DNA of 64,000 nucleotides, taken from NCBI RefSeq assembly GCF_014268505.2, contig NZ_JABWQP020000009.1:1-64000 (forward strand). The letters are read 5' to 3'. Position numbers and translations under genes: made by a program. The notes under the pieces are model-generated. The model saw only the letters and a program-made list of their open reading frames with translations. It did not search any database and was not told the DNA's origin. Each line of letters begins with the position of its first letter. The first letter of the stretch is position 1. This DNA is from Pseudomonas khorasanensis (GTDB lineage: Bacteria > Pseudomonadota > Gammaproteobacteria > Pseudomonadales > Pseudomonadaceae). Of this stretch, positions 35,716 through 44,282 are shown in pieces.

Positions 35716-36438
35716 TCAGCAATTCTCAAGGGTGGCAGTGGCCAAACCGGGAAAGTCTGTAATCAGGCTGTCAACGCCGAAGTCGGCGAGTCTGCGCATC
35801 AGCGCAGGCTCGTTGACGGTCCACACCGACACGTGCAGGCCCTGACGCTGCGCCTTCTGCAGGCGTTCCGGCGTACACAGCGTCCAGTTCAACGCAAGAA
35901 TCTCACAGCCATAGCTGGCCGCAACCTTCAGCGGATCGAGCCAAGCGTACTCGGCCACCAGGCCTCGCGACACGTCGGGCACCAGATCCACTGCCGCTTT
36001 CAGCACTTCGCGCGAACTCGAAGTGATCGTCACCTTGTCGAGCAGGCCGTGGCGCTGGGCCATTTCACGAATCGCCAGCACGGTAGTCGCAGCACGCGTG
36101 CGCGAAGCGCTTTTGACTTCCAGCTGCCAATGCTCGAAATCACACTTCTCGAACAACTCTTCCAGCGTCGGAATCGGGCACGGCTTGATCCAGCCCGGGC
36201 CACCCTTGCGCGCGTCGTAGGTCACCAGCTCTGCCGCCGTGTGTTCGACGACCTTGCCGCGCCGGTCGGTGGTGCGCTTGAGCGTCGGGTCGTGAATGAC
36301 CATCAACTCGCCATCCTTGGACAGGTGCAGGTCCAGTTCGCAACGGCGCACGCCGTGCTTGAGACATTCCTGAAAACTGCTCAGGGTGTTTTCCGGTGCT
36401 TCGCCCTTGGCGCCGCGGTGGCCGTAAATGAGGGTCAC
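35716..36438 (-). CDS. Glycerophosphodiester phosphodiesterase
   Basis: Cytoplasmic TIM-barrel phosphodiesterase of 240 residues (UgpQ-like; no signal peptide) that splits glycerophosphodiesters into glycerol-3-phosphate and an alcohol. Key parts: YGHRGAKGEAPENTL with the catalytic His and metal Glu, ELDLHLSKDGELMVIHDPTLKRTT with the second His, and C-terminal VWTVNEPALMRRLADFGVDSLITDFP. It starts with GTG at 36438 preceded by AAGGAAGA. It lies 14 bases downstream of the PilZ gene and is probably co-transcribed. Confidence 0.9.
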   Translation of the reverse strand: MTLIYGHRGAKGEAPENTLSSFQECLKHGVRRCELDLHLSKDGELMVIHDPTLKRTTDRRGKVVEHTAAELVTYDARKGGPGWIKPCPIPTLEELFEKCDFEHWQLEVKSASRTRAATTVLAIREMAQRHGLLDKVTITSSSREVLKAAVDLVPDVSRGLVAEYAWLDPLKVAASYGCEILALNWTLCTPERLQKAQRQGLHVSVWTVNEPALMRRLADFGVDSLITDFPGLATATLENC

Positions 36439-36452
36439 GGTTCTTCCTTAAT

Positions 36453-37034
36453 TTAAATGCCTGATTCGTTCTGCTCGCGGGCCAGACGTCGTTCCTGGGC
36501 CTGTTTCTGCAGGATATAGCGGGCTAGCAACTGGCGCTGGGCATCGGTCAGGTGTTCGAACTCGGTGCCGACGTCGTAGCCATCGCCCTTGGGATCGCAA
36601 TGAGTGACGCGGGCGCGCAGCAGAAGACCGAGGGCCTGAGGCATCAGCACCAGTTTCACCGACAGGTGTGCACCGGTGGCAATCGGCGTCGGGTACTGAA
36701 AGTCGATTCCGCCTTCGGAAATGATCACTGGCTGCGGCTCGCCGATGTGGCCGAGCACGGTCAGCGCGACCACCTGGCTGAGCAGGTCGATGCGTTTGTT
36801 CTGAGATTTGAGGAACGCGGCGATGGCCCGGTCGCGCTCGCTGATCTGGCGCAACAGGTGTTGCGACTCGAATTCGCTCAGGTGCAGTTCACTGAGCAGG
36901 TTGAAGAGAGGGGAAGCATCCTGCAACACTTCCTGGCCTGCGGCTTCGGGAGCGGACAGGGGCCGAATTTCCAGTGCGATCGTGTCCTCGATACGGTAGT
37001 ATTCGCGGCGATCTTCTTCATCTAATGTCGACAT
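36453..37034 (-). CDS. PilZ domain protein (probable c-di-GMP binding)
   Basis: Cytoplasmic protein of 193 residues. The N-terminal RREYYRIED resembles the RxxxR arm of PilZ domains. Residues 60-105 are helical. The second half is a beta barrel with ISEGGIDFQYP in place of the usual D/NxSxxG, so Asp is changed while Ser and Gly are kept (S-E-G-G). The C-terminal helix is strongly charged. Binding of c-di-GMP is therefore plausible but uncertain. It is divergent from lolC and upstream of the phosphodiesterase gene. Confidence 0.75.
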   Translation of the reverse strand: MSTLDEEDRREYYRIEDTIALEIRPLSAPEAAGQEVLQDASPLFNLLSELHLSEFESQHLLRQISERDRAIAAFLKSQNKRIDLLSQVVALTVLGHIGEPQPVIISEGGIDFQYPTPIATGAHLSVKLVLMPQALGLLLRARVTHCDPKGDGYDVGTEFEHLTDAQRQLLARYILQKQAQERRLAREQNESGI

Positions 37035-37128
37035 GGCGAACCCATGGTAGCGGCGGTGGTCTGAGTGTAAAGCTGGTTATCGACCCCCGCCACAAGGACG
37101 TTCCTTTTCCCTCCGAACAAGCCCCGAC

Positions 37129-38379
37129 ATGTTCAGACCTCTCTTCGTATTTATCGGCACGCGTTATACCCGTGCAAAGCGTCGCAATCATTTTGTGTCA
37201 TTCATTTCCCTGACTTCGATGATCGGGCTCGCCCTTGGCGTGGTCGTGATGATCGTCGTGCTGTCGGTCATGAACGGCTTTGATCATGAAATGCGCACCC
37301 GCGTGCTGGGCATGGTGCCCCACGCTACTCTTGAGACCGGCGAGCCGATCAACGACTGGCAAAGCCTGGCCAGCAAGGTCAAGCAGAACCGGCAGGTGGC
37401 GGCGGTTGCGCCGTTCACCCAGATGCAGGGCCTGCTGACCAACAATGGTCAGGTGTCCAAGGTGTTGCTCAATGCCATCGACCCTGCGCTGGAACGTGAT
37501 GTGTCGATCATCGACAACTTCATGAAGCAGGGCAAACTCGATGATCTGACGCCGGGCAGCTTCGGCATCGTCATCGGCGACAAGGCCGCGAAAAAGCTCG
37601 GCGTCGGCATCGGTGACAAGGTCACTTTCGTCGCTCCCGAAGTCAGCGTGACCCCGGCCGGGATGTTCCCGCGCATGAAGCGCTTCACCGTGGTCGGCAT
37701 TTTCCATGTCGGCGCCGGTGAGCTCGACGGCTATCTGGGCGTCACCAACCTGCAGGATCTGGCGAAGATGCACCGCTGGAAGCCTGATCAGGTGCAGGGC
37801 TTGCGTCTGAAGTTCGACGACCTGTTCCAGGCGCCGCGCGAGGCGTGGAACATTGCTCAGCAACTTGGCGAAGACCGTTATTACGCCCGTGACTGGACCC
37901 GCACCCACGGCAACCTGTATCAGGCGATCCGTATGGAAAAAGCCATGATCGGCCTGCTCTTGCTGCTGATCGTCGCCGTGGCCGCGTTCAATATCATTTC
38001 CACATTGGTGATGGTGGTGAACGACAAGAAGGGTGATATCGCCATTCTGCGCACCCTCGGTGCGACGCCGGGTACGATCATGCGAACGTTCATGGTGCAA
38101 GGCACGGTGATCGGCGTGGTCGGCACGGCAATTGGCGCGGTGGTGGGGATTCTCGCGGCGCTTAACGTCAGCGCGGCGATTTCGGCGCTTGAAGGGCTGC
38201 TCGGTCACAAGTTCCTTAATGCTGACGTGTATTTCATTGATTATCTTCCCTCGCAGGTGCAGAGCCAGGACGTCGTCATGGTCTGCGTCGCTGCGTTGGT
38301 CCTGAGTTTCCTCGCCACCCTGTATCCCGCCTGGCGTGCCGCGCGCACCCAGCCGGCGGAGGCGTTACGTTATGAGTGA
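37129..38379 (+). CDS. lolC: Lipoprotein-releasing system permease LolC
   Basis: Inner-membrane subunit of LolCDE, which extracts outer-membrane lipoproteins for LolA; 416 residues. One N-terminal membrane segment (about 25-48), a large periplasmic domain (50-265) and three C-terminal segments match the MacB/LolC fold. The opening FIGTRYTRAKRRNHFVSFIS is shared almost exactly with the second permease at 39134. The lolD start overlaps its last 8 bases. Confidence 0.92.
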   Translation: MFRPLFVFIGTRYTRAKRRNHFVSFISLTSMIGLALGVVVMIVVLSVMNGFDHEMRTRVLGMVPHATLETGEPINDWQSLASKVKQNRQVAAVAPFTQMQGLLTNNGQVSKVLLNAIDPALERDVSIIDNFMKQGKLDDLTPGSFGIVIGDKAAKKLGVGIGDKVTFVAPEVSVTPAGMFPRMKRFTVVGIFHVGAGELDGYLGVTNLQDLAKMHRWKPDQVQGLRLKFDDLFQAPREAWNIAQQLGEDRYYARDWTRTHGNLYQAIRMEKAMIGLLLLLIVAVAAFNIISTLVMVVNDKKGDIAILRTLGATPGTIMRTFMVQGTVIGVVGTAIGAVVGILAALNVSAAISALEGLLGHKFLNADVYFIDYLPSQVQSQDVVMVCVAALVLSFLATLYPAWRAARTQPAEALRYE

Positions 38380-39070
38380 GTCGGGCATGAGTGAACAAGC
38401 AATTCTGAGCTGTCGTAACCTGGGCAAGTCCTACGAGGAAGGCCCGGAGTCGGTACAAGTGCTGGCCGGCCTGCAATTGGAGTTGCACCCGGGCGAGCGT
38501 GTGGCGATTGTTGGCAAGTCCGGATCGGGCAAAAGTACATTGCTCAACCTGCTCGGCGGCCTCGATACGCCGAGCCAGGGCAGCGTCTGGCTCGACGGTG
38601 AAGAACTCTCGGCGTTGAGCGAGAAGAAGCGTGGCCTGCTGCGCAATCGTGCCCTTGGCTTCGTTTATCAGTTTCACCACCTGCTGCCGGAATTCACTGC
38701 GCTGGAAAACGTCTGCATGCCGCTGCTGATCGGCAAGACTGCGATCCCTGAAGCCCGTCAGCGCGCCACGGCGCTGCTGGAGCGTGTCGGTCTGGGTCAT
38801 CGCCTGGAACACAAACCGGCGGAACTGTCCGGCGGCGAGCGTCAGCGCGTGGCCATCGCCCGCGCCCTGGTCAACAACCCGGGCCTGGTCATGCTCGACG
38901 AGCCGACCGGCAACCTCGATCTGCACACCGCCGAAGGCATTCAGGACCTGATGCTGGAGCTGAGCACTTCGATGCGCACCGCGTTCCTGGTGGTGACGCA
39001 CGACATGAACCTGGCTCGCCAGATGGATCGCGTCCTGCAGTTGCAGGAAGGCTGCCTGACCCCCATCTGA
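38372..39070 (+). CDS. lolD: Lipoprotein-releasing system ATPase LolD
   Basis: ATPase of LolCDE, 232 residues from this start. Walker A is GKSGSGKST, signature LSGGERQRVAIARAL, Walker B LVMLDEPTGNLD and switch His VVTHD. The start at 38372 has CGGAGG 9 bases upstream inside lolC; an ATG at 38387 is also possible and would give 227 residues. Translational coupling with lolC is likely. Confidence 0.93.
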   Translation: MSESGMSEQAILSCRNLGKSYEEGPESVQVLAGLQLELHPGERVAIVGKSGSGKSTLLNLLGGLDTPSQGSVWLDGEELSALSEKKRGLLRNRALGFVYQFHHLLPEFTALENVCMPLLIGKTAIPEARQRATALLERVGLGHRLEHKPAELSGGERQRVAIARALVNNPGLVMLDEPTGNLDLHTAEGIQDLMLELSTSMRTAFLVVTHDMNLARQMDRVLQLQEGCLTPI

Positions 39071-39079
39071 CTGGCTGAA

Positions 39080-39116
39080 ACCCGGCGCCCGTAAAGGCGT
39101 CGGGTCTTTTATTTTT
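39080..39116 (+). terminator. Terminator-like hairpin between lolD and lolE
   Basis: Stem ACCCGGCGCC / GGCGTCGGGT (one G-T pair), 6-base loop, followed by a T-rich tract CTTTTATTTTT. It sits inside an operon expected to be co-expressed. Confidence 0.6.
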
Positions 39117-39133
39117 ATACGGTGCCCCAGCGA

Positions 39134-40378
39134 ATGTTCAGACCGTTATCGATCTTTATCGGCACGCGCTATACCCGCGCCAAGCGCCGCAATCGCTTTG
39201 TTTCGTTCATTTCGATGACCTCGATGATCGGCCTCGCCCTCGGCGTGTTGGCGATGATCGTGGTGCTGTCGGTGATGAATGGCTTCCAGCGCGAAATGAG
39301 CTCGCGCATCCTCGGCATGGTGCCTCACGCGACCATCGTCGGCGTAAAGCCGATCGATGACTGGCAACCGGTGGCCGCCGCCGCGATGAAAAATCCCGAA
39401 GTGACCGCCGCCGTGCCGTTCACCGAAATGGAAGGCATGCTCTCTTACAAGGGCTCGATGCAGCCGATCCAAATCAGCGGCGTCGATCCGGCGCAGGAAG
39501 GTAAGGTGTCGATCGTGGCCCAGCACATCGTGCAGGGCCGTCTCGATGCGTTGAAGCCAGGCGAGTTCGGCGTGGTGATCGGTGAAATCACCGCGCGGCG
39601 TTTCCGTCTCAATGTTGGCGACAAAATTACCCTGATCGTCCCGGAAGTCAGCACCGCGCCGGGCGGCATCACGCCGCGCATGCAGCGCCTGAACGTGGTT
39701 GGCGTGTTCAAGGTTGGCGCCGAACTTGACGGTTCGATGGGCCTGATTCACGTCGCAGACGCCGCGACCATGCAGCACTGGCAGCCAAATCAGGTGCAGA
39801 GCGTGCGTCTGGCGGTGAAGGATCTGTACGCGGCGCCAAAGGTGGCCTCGGACATCGCCAGCGGGCTCGGGGCGCAGTTCAAGGCTGACGACTGGACCCA
39901 CACCCAGGGCAGTCTGTTCAGCGCGATGAAAATGGAAAAAACCATGATCGGCCTGCTGTTGCTGATGATCGTCGCCGTGGCGGCGTTCAACATCATTGCA
40001 ACGCTGATCATGGTGGTGAACGACAAGGGCGCAGACATTGCGATCCTGCGCACCATCGGCGCCACGCCTCGACAGATCATGGCGATCTTCATCGTGCAGG
40101 GCACGGTGATCGGCATTGTCGGGACCTTGATTGGAGGCGTACTGGGCGTGATTGCGGCGCTCAACGTCAGTGAACTGGTCGGCTGGTTCGAGCGTGTGAC
40201 CGGCCAGCATATCTTCAGTTCGGACGTGTATTTCGTCAGCAATCTGCCGTCCGAGTTGCAGGGCGGGGATGTGCTGTTGATCTGCTCGGCGGGCTTCATT
40301 TTGAGCTTTCTGGCGACGGTGTATCCGGCGTGGCGGGCGGCGAAAATTGAACCGGCTCATGCGTTGAGATATTCGTAA
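39134..40378 (+). CDS. lolE: Lipoprotein-releasing system permease LolE
   Basis: Second permease of LolCDE, 414 residues, with the same layout as lolC: membrane segment near 25-48, periplasmic domain, then three C-terminal segments. The N-termini of the two (FIGTRYTRAKRRN) are nearly identical, showing ancient duplication. The start at 39134 (MFRPLS) aligns with the lolC start; an in-frame GTG 12 bases earlier is less likely. Which of the two pairs is functionally LolC versus LolE is assigned by gene order. Confidence 0.9.
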   Translation: MFRPLSIFIGTRYTRAKRRNRFVSFISMTSMIGLALGVLAMIVVLSVMNGFQREMSSRILGMVPHATIVGVKPIDDWQPVAAAAMKNPEVTAAVPFTEMEGMLSYKGSMQPIQISGVDPAQEGKVSIVAQHIVQGRLDALKPGEFGVVIGEITARRFRLNVGDKITLIVPEVSTAPGGITPRMQRLNVVGVFKVGAELDGSMGLIHVADAATMQHWQPNQVQSVRLAVKDLYAAPKVASDIASGLGAQFKADDWTHTQGSLFSAMKMEKTMIGLLLLMIVAVAAFNIIATLIMVVNDKGADIAILRTIGATPRQIMAIFIVQGTVIGIVGTLIGGVLGVIAALNVSELVGWFERVTGQHIFSSDVYFVSNLPSELQGGDVLLICSAGFILSFLATVYPAWRAAKIEPAHALRYS

Positions 40379-40390
40379 CCTTTAAATCGC

Positions 40391-40457
40391 CTTCGCGAGC
40401 AGGCTCGCTCCCACGGGGAAACGCATTCCAACTGTGGGAGCGAGCCTGCTCGCGAAG
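40391..40457. repeat. REP doublet 3 (inverted pair)
   Basis: Arms at 40391-40414 and 40434-40457, same orientation as doublets 1 and 2 but with a shorter 19-base spacer. It lies between convergent lolE and copS and may act as their shared transcription end. Confidence 0.95.
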
Positions 40458-40475
40458 GGGCCCGACCTGCTGGCC

Positions 40476-41828
40476 TCACTTCTTCTTGGGCAACTCAATC
40501 ACAAACCGTGTACAGCTCCCCTCCGATTCGCAACGAATCGTCCCGCCATGGGCACGCACGATCGAATGAGTAATCGCCAAGCCAAGTCCCGCATGTTCGC
40601 TGCTGCCTTCCTGACGCGCCGGATCGGCTCGATAAAACCGGTCAAACAAGCGTGGCAATAACTCTGCCGAAACTCCCTCACCACTGTTCTCGACGCAAAT
40701 GCGCACCGCGTTCGGCTGATCGACAATGGCCAGGCGAACGTAACCCTCAGCCGGCGTAAACCGCAGCGCGTTATCCAGCAAGTTCGACAAGGCCCGGCGC
40801 AGCATGCCGCAATCACCGTCGATCTGCGCATTACCCTCGCGACTCAAACTCACGCCTGCGTCTTCCGCCAGCGGCGCAAAAAACTCCAGGAGCATATCCG
40901 CCTCATCCGCCAGGTCGAGCGGTTCACGTTTGGGTATCAGCAAACCGTGATCAGCCTTCGCCAGGTAGAGCATGTCATTGACCAGTTGCGCCATCCATTG
41001 CAGTTCTTCGAGGTTGCTGTGCAACGCTTCGCGGTAATCCTCGAGCGCCCGTGGGCGGGTGAGGGTGACCTGGGTGTGGGTCAGCAGGTTCGACAGCGGC
41101 GTACGCAATTCATGGGCGATGTCGGCGGAGAACGCCGACAGCCGCTGAAAGGAGTCGTCGAGGCGCGCGAGCATGGCGTTGAAGCTGTGGGCCATTTCAG
41201 CAAGCTCTGGCGGCATTTGCCCTTCAGGCAGTCGGGCGTTCAGCGAATCTGCGGAAATCCCACGGGCCACCGCGCTCATGCGTCTTAACGGGCGTAACCC
41301 GCTGCGTGCGGCCCAGGCGCCCAACAGGGCAGTGGCCAGCGCGGAGAGCCCAACGGTCAGCCAGATCAGATGCTGCATGCGCTGGAGAAAATGCTGGTGG
41401 TGCGTGATATCCAGCAACAAGGTCAGGCGCGGCGAGTCCGCCGCGTCCGGGTAGAGCGGGGCGTTGAGTACGCGGTAATCGGTGCCATCGCTGCTGATTG
41501 TCGACAAACCCGGTTGCAGCGGCAGGTTCTTCGGAATCTTCACCGAGCTGTCGTACCAGTGCTGGCCGTCGCCGCTGGTGATGCGCAGTGAAAGATCGGC
41601 CTGACGACTCAGTTCGTCGGCCAGCCGCGCTTCACGCTGGCCGGGCTGGAGGTCCTGCAAGGCGCGGCGCACGCCGATCAGTTTGCCGTCCAGTTGTTGC
41701 TGGTCGAGTTCGATGAAATGCGCCTCGCTGGCGCGATTGAACAATACGCCGGCGACCAGCGAAACCACGGCGGTGCAAGCGGCAAACAGCAGGGCAAGGC
41801 GCGAACTCAAGGACAGGCGGCGTATCAC
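40476..41828 (-). CDS. copS: Heavy-metal (copper) sensor histidine kinase
   Basis: Inner-membrane kinase of 450 residues of the CusS/CopS/CinS class. Membrane segments lie at about 10-30 and 150-175 and flank a periplasmic sensor domain. A HAMP region follows. The HisKA box with the phospho-His is FSADIAHELRTPLSNLL, the ATP site has NLLDNALRFTP, and G boxes (GEGVSAELLPRLFDRFYR, GLGLAITHSIV) follow. It overlaps copR by 4 bases. Copper is inferred from the regulator class and from the cupredoxin gene divergent to copR. Confidence 0.9.
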   Translation of the reverse strand: MIRRLSLSSRLALLFAACTAVVSLVAGVLFNRASEAHFIELDQQQLDGKLIGVRRALQDLQPGQREARLADELSRQADLSLRITSGDGQHWYDSSVKIPKNLPLQPGLSTISSDGTDYRVLNAPLYPDAADSPRLTLLLDITHHQHFLQRMQHLIWLTVGLSALATALLGAWAARSGLRPLRRMSAVARGISADSLNARLPEGQMPPELAEMAHSFNAMLARLDDSFQRLSAFSADIAHELRTPLSNLLTHTQVTLTRPRALEDYREALHSNLEELQWMAQLVNDMLYLAKADHGLLIPKREPLDLADEADMLLEFFAPLAEDAGVSLSREGNAQIDGDCGMLRRALSNLLDNALRFTPAEGYVRLAIVDQPNAVRICVENSGEGVSAELLPRLFDRFYRADPARQEGSSEHAGLGLAITHSIVRAHGGTIRCESEGSCTRFVIELPKKK

Positions 41829-42505
41829 AGCGAACGCTCTTCAAGGACGTAGCCCATGCCGCGCACGGTGTGGATCAGCTTGTTGGGGAAGTCGTCGTCG
41901 ATTTTCAGGCGCAAACGGCGGATCGCCACTTCGATGACATTGGTGTCGCTGTCGAAATTCATGTCCCAGACTTGCGAGGCGATCAATGATTTCGGCAGCA
42001 CCTCGCCCTGACGACGCAGCAGCATCTCCAGCAAGGCGAATTCCTTGGCGGTCAGGTCGATTCGCTGGCCGCTGCGTTCGACCCGACGGCGGATCAGGTC
42101 CAGGCGCAGATCAGCCAGTTGCAGGCTGGTTTCCTGCGCGAGGGTATTGCCGCGACGCAACAGGCTGCGCACCCGGGCGAGCAGTTCGGAGAACGCGAAC
42201 GGTTTGACCAGATAATCGTCGGCGCCCAGTTCGAGGCCATGAACCCTGTCCTCCACCGCGTCTTTGGCCGTCAGAAAAAGTACCGGTGTGTCGAGGCCCG
42301 CACTGCGCACCGCTTGCAGGATCTGCCAGCCACTGCGCCCGGGCAGCATGACGTCGAGGATCAACAGCGAGTAGTCCCCGCTCAACGCCAGTTGCTGGCC
42401 ACTGTTGCCGTCGGCCACCAGTTCGGTATTGAACCCGGCCTCGGTCAGGCCCTGACGCAGGTATTGGCCGGTTTTTGTTTGGTCTTCGACAATCAACAGT
42501 TTCAT
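41825..42505 (-). CDS. copR: Copper-responsive OmpR-type response regulator
   Basis: DNA-binding regulator of 226 residues. The receiver domain has the phospho-Asp in LLILDVMLPGRSGW and Lys in DDYLVKPF. The winged helix at the C-terminus contains LTAKEFALLEMLLRRQGEVL and NVIEVAIRRLRLKID. It is closest to CopR/CusR/CinR. It is the first gene of a copR-copS operon and divergent from the cupredoxin gene; the operator-like sequence at 42581 lies between them. Confidence 0.92.
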   Translation of the reverse strand: MKLLIVEDQTKTGQYLRQGLTEAGFNTELVADGNSGQQLALSGDYSLLILDVMLPGRSGWQILQAVRSAGLDTPVLFLTAKDAVEDRVHGLELGADDYLVKPFAFSELLARVRSLLRRGNTLAQETSLQLADLRLDLIRRRVERSGQRIDLTAKEFALLEMLLRRQGEVLPKSLIASQVWDMNFDSDTNVIEVAIRRLRLKIDDDFPNKLIHTVRGMGYVLEERSL

Positions 42506-42580
42506 GGGCGACTCAGCTGGCTCGGGATGCAGGAGGAGGCGAGGGCTTTATACCGTGAGACTGGACGATAAGCGCCAAGC

Positions 42581-42605
42581 TGACAAAGTTGTAATCTGCC
42601 TGTCA
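42581..42605. promoter_or_regulatory. Probable CopR box
   Basis: TGACA-N15-TGTCA inverted half-sites with GTTGTAAT between them, resembling cop boxes known before Pseudomonas copper genes. It lies between copR and the cupredoxin gene, 68 bases before the latter's start. Confidence 0.6.
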
Positions 42606-42672
42606 GGTCGATGCCAGCGCCGGGTGGCTAGAGTGTCCCACAAGCTCAATCCTCTCTTGTTGGAGCATGACC

Positions 42673-43206
42673 ATGTTTTTGCGTACACCCCTGACGTTGG
42701 CTTTCTGTCTGCTGACGTTGAGTTCGCCCGCCTGGGCGACGCCGGCACACACCTATGCCTTCGGTCAACCGGCGCCGGCCAGCCAGGCCTCGCGCAGTGT
42801 CGAAATCGTCATGGGCGACATGAGCTTCGATCCAAAGAACCTGCAGATCAAGGCCGGCGAGACGGTTCGCTTTGTTCTGGTGAACAAAGGCCAGTTGTTG
42901 CACGAATTCAACCTCGGCGATGCGGCGATGCATGCCAGCCACCAGCAGGAAATGTTGCAGATGCAGCAAAGCGGCATGCTAACGCCGACCGGCATGAAAG
43001 AAACGTCCCACGACATGGCAGGCATGGATCACGCCGCGATGGGCCACGGCATGAAGCATGACGACCCCAACAGCGTACTGGTCGAGCCGGGCAAGACTGC
43101 CGAGTTGACCTGGACCTTCAGCAAGGCCACGAGCCTGGAGTTTGCCTGCAATATTCCCGGGCATTATCAGGCGGGCATGGTCGGCAAACTGACAGTCAGT
43201 CAGTAA
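42673..43206 (+). CDS. Periplasmic cupredoxin (CinA-like copper protein)
   Basis: Exported protein of 177 residues. A signal peptide (FLRTPLTLAFCLLTLSSPAWA) precedes a plastocyanin-like fold. Type-1 copper ligands are present: His in LLHEFN and Cys, His, Met in EFACNIPGHYQAGM. Between strands is a Met/His-rich loop (about residues 90-135) that could bind extra copper. The Pseudomonas putida homologue CinA is induced by copper through CinRS. The start at 42673 has GGAG 7 bases upstream; the ATG six bases earlier is too close. The next gene is queF, 61 bases downstream. Confidence 0.88.
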   Translation: MFLRTPLTLAFCLLTLSSPAWATPAHTYAFGQPAPASQASRSVEIVMGDMSFDPKNLQIKAGETVRFVLVNKGQLLHEFNLGDAAMHASHQQEMLQMQQSGMLTPTGMKETSHDMAGMDHAAMGHGMKHDDPNSVLVEPGKTAELTWTFSKATSLEFACNIPGHYQAGMVGKLTVSQ

Positions 43207-43267
43207 GCACTCAAAGGCGCGGGCAAAGGCTGGTAGAATCCGCTGATTATTCAGTCAGGTTTCCGTC

Positions 43268-44098
43268 ATGCATCCCGCAGCCGAACACTCGCCGCTGGGC
43301 AAATCCAGCGAATACATCGCCACGTACACGCCGTCCCTGCTGTTCCCGATTCCGCGCACCGCGAAATGGGCCGAGCTGGGCCTGACCGCCGAAACCCTGC
43401 CGTACAAGGGCGTCGATTTCTGGAACTGCTTTGAGCTGTCATGGCTGCTGCCATCGGGCAAACCGGTGGTGGCGATCGCTGAATTCAGCATTCCGGCTGA
43501 CTCGCCGAACATCATCGAGTCCAAGTCGTTCAAGCTGTATCTGAACTCGCTGAACCAGACGCCGTTCGCCGACGTCGCGACGCTGGAAGCAACGCTGGTC
43601 AAGGATCTGTCTGCTGCTGCCGGCAAACCTGTGGGCGTGCGAGTTCGCAGTTTGAAGGATGTGGAGGCCGAAGGCGTCGTCGCGTTGCCGGGCGTGTGCA
43701 TTGACGATCTGGATATCAGCGTCAGCAATTACGAACATCCGCGCCCGGAACTGCTGCGTTGCGATGAGTCGCGGATCGTCGAGGAGAGCGTGCACAGTCA
43801 CCTGCTCAAATCCAACTGCCCGGTCACCAGCCAGCCAGACTGGGGCAGTGTGGTGGTGCAATATCGCGGCGCGGCGCTGGATCACGCCAGCCTGCTTGAA
43901 TACATCGTCAGCTTCCGCCAGCACTCCGACTTCCATGAACAGTGCGTGGAGCGGATTTTCCTCGATCTGCAGCGGTTGTTGAAACCCGAGAAACTGACGG
44001 TATTCGCACGCTATGTGCGGCGTGGTGGGCTGGATATCAATCCGTATCGCAGCACTGAAAGCATACAGTTGCCGAACCATCGTCTGGTGCGTCAATAA
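43268..44098 (+). CDS. queF: NADPH-dependent 7-cyano-7-deazaguanine reductase (QueF)
   Basis: Reduces preQ0 to preQ1 in queuosine tRNA modification; 276 residues, the long two-domain form like E. coli QueF. The active-site Cys is in ESNCPVTSQPDWG (C-terminal half of the enzyme). The NADPH motif ESKSFKLYLNS is in the N-terminal half, and HxxxE-type residues (YRQHSDFHEQCVERI equivalent, FRQHSDFHEQCVERIF) bind substrate. It lies just downstream of the cupredoxin gene in the order described as cinA-cinQ in P. putida, so it may be copper-induced. A leader of 61 bases leaves room for its own promoter. Confidence 0.93.
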   Translation: MHPAAEHSPLGKSSEYIATYTPSLLFPIPRTAKWAELGLTAETLPYKGVDFWNCFELSWLLPSGKPVVAIAEFSIPADSPNIIESKSFKLYLNSLNQTPFADVATLEATLVKDLSAAAGKPVGVRVRSLKDVEAEGVVALPGVCIDDLDISVSNYEHPRPELLRCDESRIVEESVHSHLLKSNCPVTSQPDWGSVVVQYRGAALDHASLLEYIVSFRQHSDFHEQCVERIFLDLQRLLKPEKLTVFARYVRRGGLDINPYRSTESIQLPNHRLVRQ

Positions 44099-44120
44099 CT
44101 CCAGATGTAGAAAATCGAAC

Positions 44121-44208
44121 GTGGGAGCGAGCCTGCTCGCGAATGCGTCAGATCAGCCGACATCTGCATCGAATGACACTCCGCTTTCGCGAGCAGGCTC
44201 GCTCCCAC
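44121..44208. repeat. REP doublet 4 (everted orientation)
   Basis: Arms GTGGGAGCGAGCCTGCTCGC-GA (44121-44142) and complement (44187-44208), 44 bases apart. The order of arms is reversed relative to doublets 1-3. It lies downstream of queF. Confidence 0.95.
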
Positions 44209-44236
44209 AAGGGGCTGTGCAAATTTTCGGAAACTA

Positions 44237-44266
44237 AAAAGCCCTGCCATCGCTGGCAGGGCTTTT
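44237..44266. terminator. Bidirectional terminator between queF and the DUF4404 gene
   Basis: 13-bp stem AAAAGCCCTGCCA / TGGCAGGGCTTTT with a 4-base loop; T run on the plus strand, A run on the left for the minus strand. Confidence 0.92.
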
Positions 44267-44282
44267 TTTGTGCGCTGGGGAA

